Source of the DNA: Streptomyces sp. SID486
GTDB taxonomy: Bacteria > Actinomycetota > Actinomycetes > Streptomycetales > Streptomycetaceae
DNA: 42,430 nucleotides
Assembly (NCBI RefSeq): GCF_009865385.1
Contig: NZ_WWJT01000632.1
Location: 1 to 42,430 of the forward strand
Reading direction: 5' to 3'
The stretch's first letter is position 1. Each line of letters starts with the position of its first letter. The translations under genes were made by a program, and so were the position numbers. The notes under the pieces were generated by a model. It ran no database searches, had not been told where the DNA came from, and saw only the letters and a program-made list of their open reading frames with translations. This document shows positions 1-8,973 of this stretch, piece after piece.

Positions 1-1299
1 GTCCCACATGCCGTTGTGGGAGGCGCCGTCGGTACCGGTGACACCGGCCCGGTCCAGCACGAAGGTCACCCCGCACCTGTGCAGGGCGACGTCCATCAAC
101 AGCTGGTCGAAGGCGCGGTTGAGGAAGGTGGCGTAGACGGCGACGACCGGGTGCAGCCCGCCGGTGGCCAGCCCGGCCGCGGAGACGGCCGCGTGCTGCT
201 CGGCGATGCCCACGTCCCAGATCCGGTCCGGGAAGCGCTCGGCGAACGCGCCGAGTCCGACGGGGCGCAGCATGGCGGCCGTGATGGCGACGACGTCGTC
301 CCGTTCCTCGCCGATGCGCACCATCTCCTCGCCGAACACCGAGGTCCAGGAAGGCCCCGCGGACGGGGTCAGCGGGGCGCAGGTCAGCGGGTCCATCACG
401 CCGACGGCGTGGAAGTGGTCCTCCTCGTGTGCGAGGGCGGGCTCGTAGCCGCGTCCCTTGACGGTGAGGCAGTGGACGAGGACGGGACCGTGGAAGCGCT
501 TCGCGCGGCGCAGCGCGGACTCGACGGCCTTGACGTCGTGCCCGTCGATCGGGCCGAGGTACTTCAGGCCCAGGTCCTCGAACATGCCCTGCGGCGCGAA
601 GGCGTCCTTGAAGCCCTTCTTCGCGCCGTGCAGGGACTCGTAGAGGGTGCCGCCGACGACCGGGGCGCGCTGGAGCACCTCCTTGCCCCAGGCGAGGACC
701 CGTTCGTAGCCGTCGGTGGTGCGCAGGGTGGACAGGTGGTTGGCGAGGCCGCCGATGGTGGGGGCGTACGAACGTTCGTTGTCGTTGACGACGATGATCA
801 GCGGCCGGTCCTTGGCCGCGGCGATGTTGTTCAGCGCCTCCCAGGCCATGCCGCCGGTCAGCGCGCCGTCGCCGATGACCGCGACCACATGGCCCTTGTC
901 CCCCCGCACCTGGTTGGCCTTGGCGAGCCCGTCGGCCCAGCCGAGGGCGGTGGAGGCGTGACTGTTCTCGATGACGTCGTGCTCGGACTCCTCGCGCGAG
1001 GGGTAGCCGGACAGTCCGCCCTTGCCGCGCAGTTTGGAGAAGTCCTGACGGCCGGTCAGCAGCTTGTGCACATAGCTCTGGTGGCCGGTGTCCCACAGGA
1101 TGCGGTCGACCGGTGACTCGAAGACCCGGTGGAGTGCGACGGAGAGTTCCACCACACCCAGGTTGGGCCCGAGGTGTCCGCCGGTCCTGGACACCGCGTG
1201 CACCAGGAACTCACGTATCTCCTTGGACAGTTCGCCGAGTTCCGCCTCGGACAGCGCCTTCAGGTCGCGTGGTCCCCGGATGGTCTCCAGAATGGTCAC
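1..1299 (-). CDS. dxs: 1-deoxy-D-xylulose-5-phosphate synthase, partial (C-terminus outside window)
   Basis: First enzyme of the MEP pathway: thiamine-diphosphate-dependent condensation of pyruvate and glyceraldehyde 3-phosphate in the cytosol. The visible 433 codons are the N-terminal two thirds of a family usually near 640 residues; the left edge cuts the rest. The start is GTG at 1299 ([16 protein letters not shown]), behind a GAGAGGGG ribosome site. The thiamine-diphosphate/Mg motif GDGALTGGM lies near residue 145, and [11 protein letters not shown] and [11 protein letters not shown] are typical DXS blocks. It is the last gene seen in the hopanoid operon, 31 bp after ispG, so it probably raises precursor supply for hopanoids. 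The family call is very secure; whether a second dxs exists elsewhere cannot be seen. Confidence 0.97.
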   Translation of the reverse strand, partial: MTILETIRGPRDLKALSEAELGELSKEIREFLVHAVSRTGGHLGPNLGVVELSVALHRVFESPVDRILWDTGHQSYVHKLLTGRQDFSKLRGKGGLSGYPSREESEHDVIENSHASTALGWADGLAKANQVRGDKGHVVAVIGDGALTGGMAWEALNNIAAAKDRPLIIVVNDNERSYAPTIGGLANHLSTLRTTDGYERVLAWGKEVLQRAPVVGGTLYESLHGAKKGFKDAFAPQGMFEDLGLKYLGPIDGHDVKAVESALRRAKRFHGPVLVHCLTVKGRGYEPALAHEEDHFHAVGVMDPLTCAPLTPSAGPSWTSVFGEEMVRIGEERDDVVAITAAMLRPVGLGAFAERFPDRIWDVGIAEQHAAVSAAGLATGGLHPVVAVYATFLNRAFDQLLMDVALHRCGVTFVLDRAGVTGTDGASHNGMWD

Positions 1300-1330
1300 G
1301 CTCGGGCCCCCTCTCGGTCCGTGCCTTGCC

Positions 1331-2464
1331 TCAACTCAACTGTTCTGCGGGGCTCGTCTGCTCGGCGAGCTTCATGGCCTCCTCGATGAGGGTCTCCACG
1401 ATCTTCGACTCGGGTACGGTCTTGACGACCTCGCCCTTCACGAAGATCTGCCCCTTGCCGTTGCCCGAGGCAACCCCGAGGTCTGCCTCCCGCGCCTCCC
1501 CCGGGCCGTTGACCACACACCCCATCACCGCGACCCGGAGCGGCACTTCCACGCCGTCCAGGCCCGCGGTGACCTCCTCGGCGAGCTTGTACACGTCCAC
1601 CTGGGCCCGGCCGCAGGACGGGCAGGAGACGATCTCCAGGCGCCGCTCCCGCAGCCCCAGGGACTGCAGGATCTGGATGCCGACCTTGACCTCCTCGGCG
1701 GGCGGGGCCGACAGGGAGACGCGGATGGTGTCCCCGATGCCCCGCGACAGCAGCGCCCCGAAGGCGACCGCCGACTTGATCGTGCCCTGGAACGCCGGGC
1801 CGGCCTCCGTGACCCCCAGGTGGAGGGGGTAGTCGCAGCTCTCGGCGAGCTGGCGGTACGCCTCGATCATCACGACCGGGTCGTTGTGCTTCACCGAGAT
1901 CTTGATGTCCCGAAAGCCGTGCTCCTCGAAGAGGGACGCCTCCCACAGCGCCGACTCGACCAGCGCCTCGGGGGTCGCCCTGCCGTACTTCTGCAGCAGA
2001 CGCCGGTCCAGGGAACCGGCGTTGACCCCGATCCGGACCGGCGTGCCGTGGTCCCTGGCGGCGCGGGCGATCTCCTTGACCTGGTCGTCGAACTTCTTGA
2101 TGTTGCCCGGGTTCACGCGGACCGCCGCACAGCCGGCCTCGATCGCCGCGAAGACGTACTTCGGCTGGAAGTGGATGTCCGCGATCACCGGGATGCGGGA
2201 CTTGCGGGCGATGGTCGCGAGGGCGTCCGCGTCGTCCTGCGTGGGGCAGGCGACGCGGACGATCTGGCAGCCGGACGCCGTGAGTTCGGCGATCTGCTGC
2301 AAGGTGGCGCCGATGTCGGAGGTGCGGGTCGTCGTCATCGACTGCACTGACACCGGTGCCCCGCCACCGACCGCGACCGGCCCGACGTGGATCTGCCGCG
2401 AGCCGCGCCGGGGCGCGACCGGACGGGCCGGCATCCCGGGGACGCCCAGGGGGACGGCGGTCAT
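1331..2464 (-). CDS. ispG: 4-hydroxy-3-methylbut-2-enyl diphosphate synthase (flavodoxin/ferredoxin-dependent)
   Basis: IspG (GcpE) converts methylerythritol cyclodiphosphate to HMBPP in the MEP pathway, using a [4Fe-4S] cluster. The 377-residue protein has the full two-domain bacterial form: a TIM-barrel part starting near [14 protein letters not shown] (residues 38-51) and a C-terminal cluster domain with Cys281 and Cys284 (CPSCGRAQ), Cys316 ([10 protein letters not shown]) and Glu323, the expected three Cys plus one Glu. The ATG at 2464 follows the hpnH stop by 4 nt, so it is likely coupled to hpnH. From what I know of Streptomyces, a second ispG often sits with dxr elsewhere; this would be the hopanoid-linked copy, which the window alone cannot prove. 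Confidence 0.97.
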   Translation of the reverse strand: MTAVPLGVPGMPARPVAPRRGSRQIHVGPVAVGGGAPVSVQSMTTTRTSDIGATLQQIAELTASGCQIVRVACPTQDDADALATIARKSRIPVIADIHFQPKYVFAAIEAGCAAVRVNPGNIKKFDDQVKEIARAARDHGTPVRIGVNAGSLDRRLLQKYGRATPEALVESALWEASLFEEHGFRDIKISVKHNDPVVMIEAYRQLAESCDYPLHLGVTEAGPAFQGTIKSAVAFGALLSRGIGDTIRVSLSAPPAEEVKVGIQILQSLGLRERRLEIVSCPSCGRAQVDVYKLAEEVTAGLDGVEVPLRVAVMGCVVNGPGEAREADLGVASGNGKGQIFVKGEVVKTVPESKIVETLIEEAMKLAEQTSPAEQLS

Positions 2465-2468
2465 CGCG

Positions 2469-3491
2469 TCAGTCCCGGTTCCCGGAGACGGTCTCGCGCA
2501 TCGCCCGCAGCGACTCCTTCAGGGAGCCCATGGTGGCGAGGACGGCGGTCGGCTCGTAGCCGCAGTGCGCCATGCAGTTGGCGCAGCGCGGGTCCTTGCC
2601 GCGGCCGTACTTGTCCCAGTCGGTCTCCTCGATGAGTTCGCGGTACGTCGGCACGTACCCGTCGCTCATCAGGTAGCAGGGGCGCTGCCAGCCGAAGAGC
2701 GAGTAGTTCGGGATCGCCCACGCGGTGCACGGGAAGTCGACCTTGCCCTCCAGGAAGTCCAGGAAGAGCGGGGAGTGGTTGAGCCGCCACTTCTTGCGGT
2801 TGCCGCCCGCGAAGGCTTTCTTGAACAGCTCGCGGGTCTGCTCGACACCGAGGAAGTGCTCCTGGTCGGGGGCCTTCTCGTAGGCGTAGGCGGGCGAGAT
2901 CATCATCTCGTCGACCTTGAGGTCGTCGTTGAGGAAGTTGAGCACCTCGACGATGGTCTGCGGGGTGTCGGTGTTGAAGAAGGTGGAGTTGGTGGTCACG
3001 CGGAAGCCGCGCCGCTTGGCCTCCTTGATGGCCGCCACGGCCTCGTCGAACACGCCCTCCTTGGCCACGGACTCGTCGTGGCGCTCCCGCAGGCCGTCGA
3101 TGTGCACGGCGAAGGCGAAGTAGGGAGAGGGCGTGAACTTGTCCATCTTCTTGCGCAGCAGCATCGCGTTGGTGCACAGGAAGACGTACTTCCGTTTCGC
3201 CACCAACTGCCGGACGATCTCGTCGATCTGCGGGTGCATCAGGGGTTCGCCGCCGGCGATGGACACCATGGGCGCACCGGACTCCAGCACCGCGCCCACG
3301 GCCTGGGCCACCGGCATGCGCTGCTTGAGCACACCCGCCGGGTGCTGGATCTTGCCGCAGCCCTCGCACTTCAGATTGCAGGCGAACAGCGGCTCCAGCT
3401 CGACGATCAGCGGGAACTTGTCCCGCTTGCGGAGCTTCTGTTCGGCCAGGTATGTAGCGACCTTGATGGACTGACGCAACGGCATGGCCAT
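2469..3491 (-). CDS. hpnH: Adenosylhopane synthase (HpnH), radical SAM
   Basis: HpnH attaches a 5'-deoxyadenosyl group to diploptene to give adenosylhopane, the first step of extended (C35) hopanoid synthesis. The 340-residue protein carries the radical-SAM motif CxxxCxxC at Cys38, Cys42 and Cys45 ([11 protein letters not shown]), the SAM-contact block SIAGGEPL, and a C-terminal Cys cluster in [16 protein letters not shown] start it at ATG 3491 ([15 protein letters not shown]) because GGAGGTGAG sits 5 nt upstream; an in-frame start 39 nt earlier lies inside hpnG and has no better site. The ribosome site overlaps the 3' end of hpnG, whose stop is 5 nt away, which argues for coupled translation. 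Confidence 0.96.
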   Translation of the reverse strand: MAMPLRQSIKVATYLAEQKLRKRDKFPLIVELEPLFACNLKCEGCGKIQHPAGVLKQRMPVAQAVGAVLESGAPMVSIAGGEPLMHPQIDEIVRQLVAKRKYVFLCTNAMLLRKKMDKFTPSPYFAFAVHIDGLRERHDESVAKEGVFDEAVAAIKEAKRRGFRVTTNSTFFNTDTPQTIVEVLNFLNDDLKVDEMMISPAYAYEKAPDQEHFLGVEQTRELFKKAFAGGNRKKWRLNHSPLFLDFLEGKVDFPCTAWAIPNYSLFGWQRPCYLMSDGYVPTYRELIEETDWDKYGRGKDPRCANCMAHCGYEPTAVLATMGSLKESLRAMRETVSGNRD

Positions 3492-3496
3492 CTGGC

Positions 3497-4138
3497 TCAC
3501 CTCCGGGGGAGCAGCAAAGAACGGTGCCATTCGAAAAATGCGGGAAGGATGGAACGGAGAACGCGAAAGGCTGTTATCCCACCGCGCACCGTGCCGATCC
3601 GGACGAGTTCGTGCTCTGGGGCGTCCACCACCACACGGACGGCCGCGACCGGCCGTTCGCCCGTGCGGACGGCGGCCAGGAGCGTGGCCGCCGACTCCAT
3701 GTCCACCGCGATGGCGCCGGTGGCGAGCAGGTCGGACCGCTCGGGTCCCCGGACCACGTGGTCGGAGCCGGTGAGCGGACCGGTGTGGACGGTGCGTCCG
3801 GGCAGCAGGCGCACGAGTTCCTTGACGAGCAGTTCGGTACCCGCGCAGGAAACGGTCCTGCGCGGGTCCCGGGTCTCCTCGGCGACGACCAGGTCGCCGG
3901 GGTGCATCCCCGGGGCCAGCCCGGCGCAGAAGCCGGTGGCCAGCACCGCCGTGTCGGCCGGTGCCGGGCCGGCGAGCAGCCGGGTGACGGAGCGTTCCGC
4001 CGCGCGGGGCCCCATGCCCGTGCGGACGAAGGTCACCGGCCCGTCCGCCCCGCTCCTGTCACCGGTGCGCAGGGCGAGGTGCTCGATGCCGAGCGCGCAG
4101 GCGATCAGCAGCGGGGCCGGGGCGGGCTGGTTGCTCAA
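3497..4138 (-). CDS. hpnG: HpnG-like hopanoid nucleosidase/phosphorylase
   Basis: Member of the purine nucleoside phosphorylase/MTA nucleosidase fold. In hopanoid operons HpnG removes adenine from adenosylhopane, giving ribosylhopane. The 213-residue protein shows the fold's glycine-rich block ATGFCAGLAPG (67-77), followed by HPGDLVV, and the ligand-binding VDMESAA block (145-151). The start is TTG at 4138, one base after the shc stop, with GAGGGGG at the end of shc as ribosome site. Position between shc and hpnH fixes the role more than sequence does. The last 26 codons (3497-3577) are unusually rich in A/T-ending codons (ATA, ACA, TTT, GTT, CTT, GCA), unlike the rest of the gene. A different nucleoside substrate remains possible. 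Confidence 0.85.
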   Translation of the reverse strand: MSNQPAPAPLLIACALGIEHLALRTGDRSGADGPVTFVRTGMGPRAAERSVTRLLAGPAPADTAVLATGFCAGLAPGMHPGDLVVAEETRDPRRTVSCAGTELLVKELVRLLPGRTVHTGPLTGSDHVVRGPERSDLLATGAIAVDMESAATLLAAVRTGERPVAAVRVVVDAPEHELVRIGTVRGGITAFRVLRSILPAFFEWHRSLLLPRR

Positions 4139-4139
4139 T

Positions 4140-6170
4140 TCAGTCCCCCTCGGGCCGGGTCGGCGCCGGGCCGGCCGGGGCGAGCAGCTTGCGCTCGAAG
4201 GGGTCCCCGTGCAGGTACCGGCCGAGGGCGGTGAGCGGGAACACCTGCCGGTACAGGTGGTAGTTGATGGAGAAGTCCCAGGGGAAGCCGGTGCCGGTGA
4301 AGTACGGCTCGTCCCAGCTGCCGTCCTCCCGCTGGGTCTCGGCCAGCCACTGGACGCCCCGCTCGACGGCCCTGGAGCCCTTCTCCCCCGCCGCGAGCAG
4401 CGCCATCAGCGCCCACGCGGTCTGGGAGGCGGTGGAGGCGCCCCGGCCGCTCCACTCCTTGGCGTACTTGTAGGAGCGCAGGTCCTCGCCCCAGCCGCCG
4501 TCGTCGTTCTGGACGCGCTCCAGCCACGCCACGGCCCGCCGGATCGCCGGGTGCGAGCCGGGCAGTCCGGCGGCGGTGAGTGCGGGGACGACCGATCCGG
4601 TGCCGTAGAGGTAGTTGACGCCCCAGCGGCCGAACCACGAGCCGTCGGCCTCCTGTTCGGCGAGCAGCCAGTCGATGCCGCGCCGGGTGCGGGGGTCGTG
4701 GGCCAGGCCCTCGGCGGCGAGCATCTCCACGACGTGGGCGGTGACGTCGGCGGACGGCGGGTCGATGACCTCACCGAAGTCGCAGAACGGCAGCCGGTTC
4801 GGGAAGGGGCTGGTGTTGTCGACGTCGAAGGCGCCCCAGGCGCCGTTCTTCGACTGCATGCCGAGGTTCCAGCGGACGGCCCGCCCGATCGACCGGTCCA
4901 CGCGCTCGGGGTCGTGGTGCCGGATCCGGCGCAGTGCGAGGGCGACCTCGGCGGTGTCGTCGATGTCGGGGTAGTTGTCGTTGTGGAACTCGAAGGCCCA
5001 GCCGCCGGGCGGGAGATGGGGCCGTCGTACGGCCCAGTCGCCGGGCCGGACGATCTCCTCGCCGAGCATCCAGTCGGCCGCCTTGACCAGCTGCGGATGG
5101 TCCACCGGCAGTCCGGCGTCCACCAGGGCGATGGCGGCCAGGCAGGTGTCCCACACCGGGGACTGGCACGCCTCGATCATCCGGGCGCCGTCCTCGCGCC
5201 AGACGGCGAACCGGTCCAGCGAGGCGAGGCCCTCGCGCAGCACCGGGTGCTCAAGGTCGTAACCGAGCAGGTGCAGGGCGATGACCGAGTACACCGCCGG
5301 GGGCTGGATGCCGCCCCAGCAGCCGTCGTTCTCCTGGCGTTCGATGATCCAGCGGGCCGCCGTGTTCATCGCGGCCCGGCGCAGCCGGCGCACGGCGACC
5401 TTGCGGTAGCCGCGGACAACCTTGTCGAGGCGCTGGAAGAGGCCGTCCCAGCTGGCCACGGGGGCGAGCGGCTGCGGCGGGTTCGGCTGGGCGGGGTCGG
5501 TGTGCAGCTCGTCCAGCGGGAAGGGCGCCGGGCGTACCGGGCGTTTGGCGGAGACGATCGTGAGCGGCACGATCGTCTGCCGCGCCCAGCAACCGAAGTT
5601 GTAGATGTTGAGCGGGAACCAGGTGGGGAAGTAGAGCAGTTCCGGGGGGAGTTCGGGCAGGTCCTCCCACTTCCACCAGCCGAACAGGGCGAGCCAGATC
5701 CGGGTGAAGACCCGGGCTGCGGCGATGCCGCCGCGCTCGCGGATCCAGGCGGAGGCCCGCGCCATGTGCGGGGCGTCGGGTACGTCGCCGGCCAGGCGCA
5801 GGGCGACGTACGCCTCGACGGTGGCGGACAGGTCGCCGGGTCCGCCGTAGAAGGTGGCCCAGGTGCCGTCCTCGCGCTGCTCGCCGCGGATGAACTTGGC
5901 GGCGGCCTGCGCGGTGTGTTCGTCCAGGATGCCCAGGAACTGGCGGAGCAGCAGATCTTCGGCGTCCATGGTGACGTTGGTCTCCAGGTCGCCCTTCCAC
6001 CAGCCCTGGTTGTCCTGCGCGGCGAGCAGGAAGTCGGTGGCGCGTCGTGCGGCGCGAGCGGCGGCTTCTGGTACCCCGGCCGTCTCGGGGGTGGTGAGGG
6101 TGGTGTCGCTGGCCGCGGCAGCGCGGGGCGGCAGGGTCGCCCCGGTGCTTCCGTCGGTCGTCGCTGTCAT
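4140..6170 (-). CDS. shc: Squalene-hopene cyclase
   Basis: Membrane-associated type II triterpene cyclase turning squalene into hopene/diplopterol. The 676-residue protein has the catalytic acid motif DIDDTA at 402-407 (the DXDD signature) and about seven QW repeats, among them QDNQGWW (52-58), QREDGTW (98-104), QENDGCW (279-285), QSKNGAW (439-445), QEADGSW (506-512), QNDDGGW (554-560) and QREDGSW (613-619). Length matches bacterial SHCs plus an actinobacterial Ala/Thr-rich N-terminus. I start at ATG 6170 (MTATTDGSTG) behind GAAGGGGAAGCC, not at the in-frame codon 78 nt earlier. A 117-bp gap with a strong hairpin separates it from the prenyl synthase. Its 3' end supplies the hpnG ribosome site. 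Confidence 0.98.
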   Translation of the reverse strand: MTATTDGSTGATLPPRAAAASDTTLTTPETAGVPEAAARAARRATDFLLAAQDNQGWWKGDLETNVTMDAEDLLLRQFLGILDEHTAQAAAKFIRGEQREDGTWATFYGGPGDLSATVEAYVALRLAGDVPDAPHMARASAWIRERGGIAAARVFTRIWLALFGWWKWEDLPELPPELLYFPTWFPLNIYNFGCWARQTIVPLTIVSAKRPVRPAPFPLDELHTDPAQPNPPQPLAPVASWDGLFQRLDKVVRGYRKVAVRRLRRAAMNTAARWIIERQENDGCWGGIQPPAVYSVIALHLLGYDLEHPVLREGLASLDRFAVWREDGARMIEACQSPVWDTCLAAIALVDAGLPVDHPQLVKAADWMLGEEIVRPGDWAVRRPHLPPGGWAFEFHNDNYPDIDDTAEVALALRRIRHHDPERVDRSIGRAVRWNLGMQSKNGAWGAFDVDNTSPFPNRLPFCDFGEVIDPPSADVTAHVVEMLAAEGLAHDPRTRRGIDWLLAEQEADGSWFGRWGVNYLYGTGSVVPALTAAGLPGSHPAIRRAVAWLERVQNDDGGWGEDLRSYKYAKEWSGRGASTASQTAWALMALLAAGEKGSRAVERGVQWLAETQREDGSWDEPYFTGTGFPWDFSINYHLYRQVFPLTALGRYLHGDPFERKLLAPAGPAPTRPEGD

Positions 6171-6220
6171 GGCTTCCCCTTCGTGCAGTCGTGCGAGTCG
6201 TGCTGCTGTGGGTCCGCCGT

Positions 6221-6254
6221 CGGCCGGTGTCCGCAACGCCTGCGGCACCGGCCG
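6221..6254 (-). promoter_or_regulatory. Strong hairpin in the intercistronic gap before shc
   Basis: CGGCCGGTG (6221-6229) pairs perfectly with CACCGGCCG (6246-6254), and inside it CCGCA (6231-6235) pairs with TGCGG (6241-6245) around a 5-nt loop; one unpaired base separates the stems. It sits between the prenyl synthase stop and shc, in the only sizeable gap of an otherwise overlapping operon. No run of U follows. It could attenuate, mark an mRNA processing site, or stabilise one half of the transcript. Confidence 0.6.
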
Positions 6255-6287
6255 GCGACTACGCGAGGCGTGTTCGGCCGATAGTGA

Positions 6288-7421
6288 TCATCTCTTTCGT
6301 ACGACGACGAAGTCGGCGAGCGCCGTGAAGGAGTCCCGCACCCGGTCGGGCATGTTCACGGCGTCGAGGGCCTCGATGGCGATGGTGTGCTGACGGCGCG
6401 CCTCCTCGGCCGTCCAGTCCCGGCCGCCGGCCTCCTCGATGAGGGCGGCGCGGGCCGCGAACTCCTCCTCGGAGAAGTTCTCGAAGTCGCTGCTCTTGGC
6501 GTCGGCGGCGAGGATCTCCCCGAGCTGTTCGGAGGCGGGGCCGCCGGCGGCGAGGGCGGCGACGACCGGCAGGGACTTCTTGCGTTGGCGCAGGTCGCTC
6601 CAGGTCTGCTTGCCGGTGGCCTCCGGGTCGCCCCAGATGCCGAGCAGGTCGTCCACGGCCTGGAAGGCGAGGCCGAGGTGGTAGCCGTATCGTTCCAGCG
6701 CGTCGGCGGTGGCGTCGTCGGCGCCGCCGAGGACCGCGCCGATGGAACAGGCGCAGGCGAGCAGGGCGCCGGTCTTGTTGCCTTCCATCTCCAGGCACTC
6801 CTCGACGCTGACGCGGTCGCGGTGCTCGTAGGAGATGTCCTGGGCCTGACCGTCGATCAGGGCGCGGGTGGCGGTCGTCAGCCGGCGGGTGGCCCGGCCG
6901 GCCTCGACCGTGCCGAGCTCCAGCAGGACCTCGTTGGCGAGGGCGAACAGGGCGTCGCCGACGAGGATGGCCTGGGCGGGGCCGTGCACCTTCCACACGG
7001 TGTCGCGGTGCCGGCGCTGCTCGTCGCCGTCCATCAGGTCGTCGTGCAGCAGCGAGAAGTTGTGCACGAGTTCGACGGCGACGGCGCCCGGGACGCCCGC
7101 CTCGGGTGCGGCACCGGTGACCTCGGCGGAGAGCACGGCGAGCGCGGGGCGGACGGCCTTGCCGCCGTCGCCGTCGGCGGGGTTGCCGGCCGCGTCGATC
7201 CAGCCGAAGTGGTAGGCGGCGACGGTGTCCATGGGCGGCGCGAGGCGGTCGACGGCCGTGCGCAGCACCGGTGTGGCCAGGGTCCGGCCGCGCTCCAGGA
7301 GCGCGGACACGTCCACCGCGGGCCTCCGAGCGGGCGTCGCGGCCGGGGGCACAGTGGGCACAGTCTCTCCTCTTGTTGCGGTACCGGGGGTGCGGGGGCC
7401 TGCCGCCTGCCGGTCGGGCAT
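6288..7421 (-). CDS. Polyprenyl (farnesyl/geranylgeranyl-type) diphosphate synthase
   Basis: Trans-isoprenyl diphosphate synthase that elongates DMAPP with IPP; in this operon the product needed is farnesyl diphosphate for HpnD. The first aspartate-rich motif is DDLMD (127-131, LLHDDLMDGDEQRR). The second is DDLLGIWGD (257-265), the DDxxG variant rather than DDxxD. Substrate-binding GGKAVRPAL (86-94) and KTG are present. The ATG at 7421 overlaps the hpnE stop as TGATG and has GGAGG 7 nt upstream, giving 377 residues. A GTG at 7361 behind AGAGGAGAGA would give 357 residues and is a serious alternative. Chain length (C15 or C20) cannot be decided from sequence; context favours C15. Confidence 0.9.
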   Translation of the reverse strand: MPDRQAAGPRTPGTATRGETVPTVPPAATPARRPAVDVSALLERGRTLATPVLRTAVDRLAPPMDTVAAYHFGWIDAAGNPADGDGGKAVRPALAVLSAEVTGAAPEAGVPGAVAVELVHNFSLLHDDLMDGDEQRRHRDTVWKVHGPAQAILVGDALFALANEVLLELGTVEAGRATRRLTTATRALIDGQAQDISYEHRDRVSVEECLEMEGNKTGALLACACSIGAVLGGADDATADALERYGYHLGLAFQAVDDLLGIWGDPEATGKQTWSDLRQRKKSLPVVAALAAGGPASEQLGEILAADAKSSDFENFSEEEFAARAALIEEAGGRDWTAEEARRQHTIAIEALDAVNMPDRVRDSFTALADFVVVRKR

Positions 7422-8848
7422 CAGGCCGCCTCCTCGAACTCGAAGAGGTGGCGGGGGCGGGGCCGGCCGAGGGCGCTGAGGGCGGCGTCGGCCGCGCTCA
7501 CTCCGCTGCGGACCGCACCCTCCATGGTCGCGGGCCACCCCGTGGCGGTCCACGCTCCGGCCAGGTACAGGCCGCGGGCCTTGGTGCGGGCGCCGGGCCG
7601 CAGCCGTCCGACGCCGGGGGTGGGGGCGAACGTGGCCGTGCGCTCCCGGGTCACGAAGAAGTCCTGCACCTCGGCCGCGCGCGTCGCGGGGATCAGCCGT
7701 TCCAGCTCGGGCAGGTAGCGCTCGCGCAGGTCGGCGACCGGTGTGTCGATCTCGTCCCGCGCGGCCGACTGCGACAGCGCCAGGTACTGTCCCGCGCGCA
7801 GCCCGGAGGCGTGGGTGCGGTCGAACACCCACTGCACCGGCGTGCCCAGGGCCGAGAAGAAGGGCCGCGCGAGCACGCGGCGGTCGTAGACGACGTGGAT
7901 GTTCAGGATCGGCGCGGTGTCGATCTCCAGCAGCCGACCGGGTGCGTCGAGGGCGCCGGGCGGCAGCAGTTCGTGGGTCTCGCGCTGGGGTACGGCGAGG
8001 ACGACGGCGTCCGCGGAGAGCGTCTCGCCGGGAACCTGAACGCTCCAGGCCCCGTTCTCGTTGTAGGAGACGGAGGTGACGCGTGTACGGACCTCGGTAC
8101 GCACGCCCGCGGAGTCGAGCGCCTTGCGGGCCAGCCGGTCGTGCAGTTCGCCCAGCGGGACGTGGGCCCAGCCGATGTCGGCCGCGCCCGGGTCGGACAG
8201 CAGACCGGTCTTGAACACCATCGCGGCGAGCCCCAGGGAGGCGTCGCCCGCGACCGCGTTGAGGGTGGCGACCCCGACCAGGTCCCACAGGGCTTCGACG
8301 GCACGCGGCGACTGGCCGTGCGCGGCCAGCCAGCTGCCGAAGTCCTGGGTGTCCAGGGCCGGATCGGTGAGGTCGAGCTTCTTCAGCGCGAGTGCGGCAC
8401 GCCCGACGGACGCGCGTTCGGCGAGCGAGAGGTGCGGGTAGGTGGCCAGGCTGCGCCCCAGGTGGAGGGGGACGGGCAGCGGGTCGCGCCGCAGCCTGCC
8501 GAGCCGCCGGCCGGCGGGCCTCGCGACGTCGACGACGGGCACGTCCAGGCGGTCCTGCAGCGGTGCCAGCGCCGCGCCCTCGATCCGGTCGAGGAACCAG
8601 CGGTACGCGGTGCAGCAGCGCAGGTAGACGTGCTGGCCGTTGTCGACGGTCAGTTCGCCGCGCCGGAAGGAGAAGGCGAGGCCGCCCAGCCTGGGCCTGC
8701 CTTCGAGCAGGGTGACCCGGACGCCGGCGTCGGCGAGGGCGAGCGCCGCGGTGATCCCGGCGAGGCCGCCGCCGACCACGACCGCGCTGCGGCCCGCCGT
8801 CCGCGGTCCGCCGGCCTGCGCCCGTGCCGGGGGTGAGCCGTCGCTCAT
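7421..8848 (-). CDS. hpnE: Hydroxysqualene dehydroxylase (HpnE), FAD-dependent
   Basis: Third enzyme of the bacterial HpnCDE route: FAD-dependent reduction of hydroxysqualene to squalene. The 475-residue protein belongs to the amine oxidase/phytoene desaturase family. It has the dinucleotide-binding motif VVVGGGLAGITAAL (23-36) ending at Glu49 (LLEG), the DNGQHVY block typical of squalene-associated desaturases, and a C-terminal FAD contact in GLYLAGAWTATGWPATMEGAVRSG. The ATG at 8848 overlaps the stop of the preceding small ORF (ATGA) and has AAGGA upstream. Its own stop overlaps the prenyl synthase start (TGATG). Not truncated. Confidence 0.95.
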   Translation of the reverse strand: MSDGSPPARAQAGGPRTAGRSAVVVGGGLAGITAALALADAGVRVTLLEGRPRLGGLAFSFRRGELTVDNGQHVYLRCCTAYRWFLDRIEGAALAPLQDRLDVPVVDVARPAGRRLGRLRRDPLPVPLHLGRSLATYPHLSLAERASVGRAALALKKLDLTDPALDTQDFGSWLAAHGQSPRAVEALWDLVGVATLNAVAGDASLGLAAMVFKTGLLSDPGAADIGWAHVPLGELHDRLARKALDSAGVRTEVRTRVTSVSYNENGAWSVQVPGETLSADAVVLAVPQRETHELLPPGALDAPGRLLEIDTAPILNIHVVYDRRVLARPFFSALGTPVQWVFDRTHASGLRAGQYLALSQSAARDEIDTPVADLRERYLPELERLIPATRAAEVQDFFVTRERTATFAPTPGVGRLRPGARTKARGLYLAGAWTATGWPATMEGAVRSGVSAADAALSALGRPRPRHLFEFEEAA

Positions 8849-8973
8849 CGTGCGTCCTTCCGTGCGTGCCGAGCGTGCTGGTTGAACGGTGCACGCCCGG
8901 CCGTCGCAGTCAGGGACGCCACGCCGCAGCGCAGGGTTGCCTCCGGCGTGCCGTCCGCTCCGGCGTGGTCCAT
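8845..8973 (-). CDS. Small 42-residue ORF between hpnD and hpnE (resembles DUF6380)
   Basis: A 42-residue ORF starting MDHAGADGTPEATLRCG and ending RKDAR. Its ATG (8973) overlaps the hpnD stop as TGATG, and its TGA overlaps the hpnE ATG as ATGA, so it exactly fills the gap and would couple translation of both neighbours. Codons are almost all G/C-ending. The core ASLTATAGRAPFNQH looks like a small Streptomyces family I recall as DUF6380; I could not check the name. There is no transmembrane segment or signal peptide, and the C-terminal third is basic (His/Arg/Lys). Function unknown: either a small protein acting with the squalene enzymes or mainly a translational coupler. Confidence 0.75.
   Translation of the reverse strand: MDHAGADGTPEATLRCGVASLTATAGRAPFNQHARHARKDAR

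Noticed and set aside
4136..4142. Frameshift at the shc/hpnG junction, because hpnG has no ATG
   Set aside because: TTG at 4138 has a good GAGGGGG site at the right distance and the hpnG domain starts just after it, so an ordinary rare start explains it.
1884..6284. A 1466-codon open frame on the plus strand opposite ispG, hpnH, hpnG and shc
   Set aside because: It is the antisense shadow of high-GC genes whose third-position bias removes stops. Its translation is low-complexity Gly/Val/Arg/Asp/His with no domain.
6288..8894. Reading the prenyl synthase as an 868-residue fusion
   Set aside because: The extra N-terminal part is hpnE in another frame; TGATG plus GGAGG gives a proper start at 7421.
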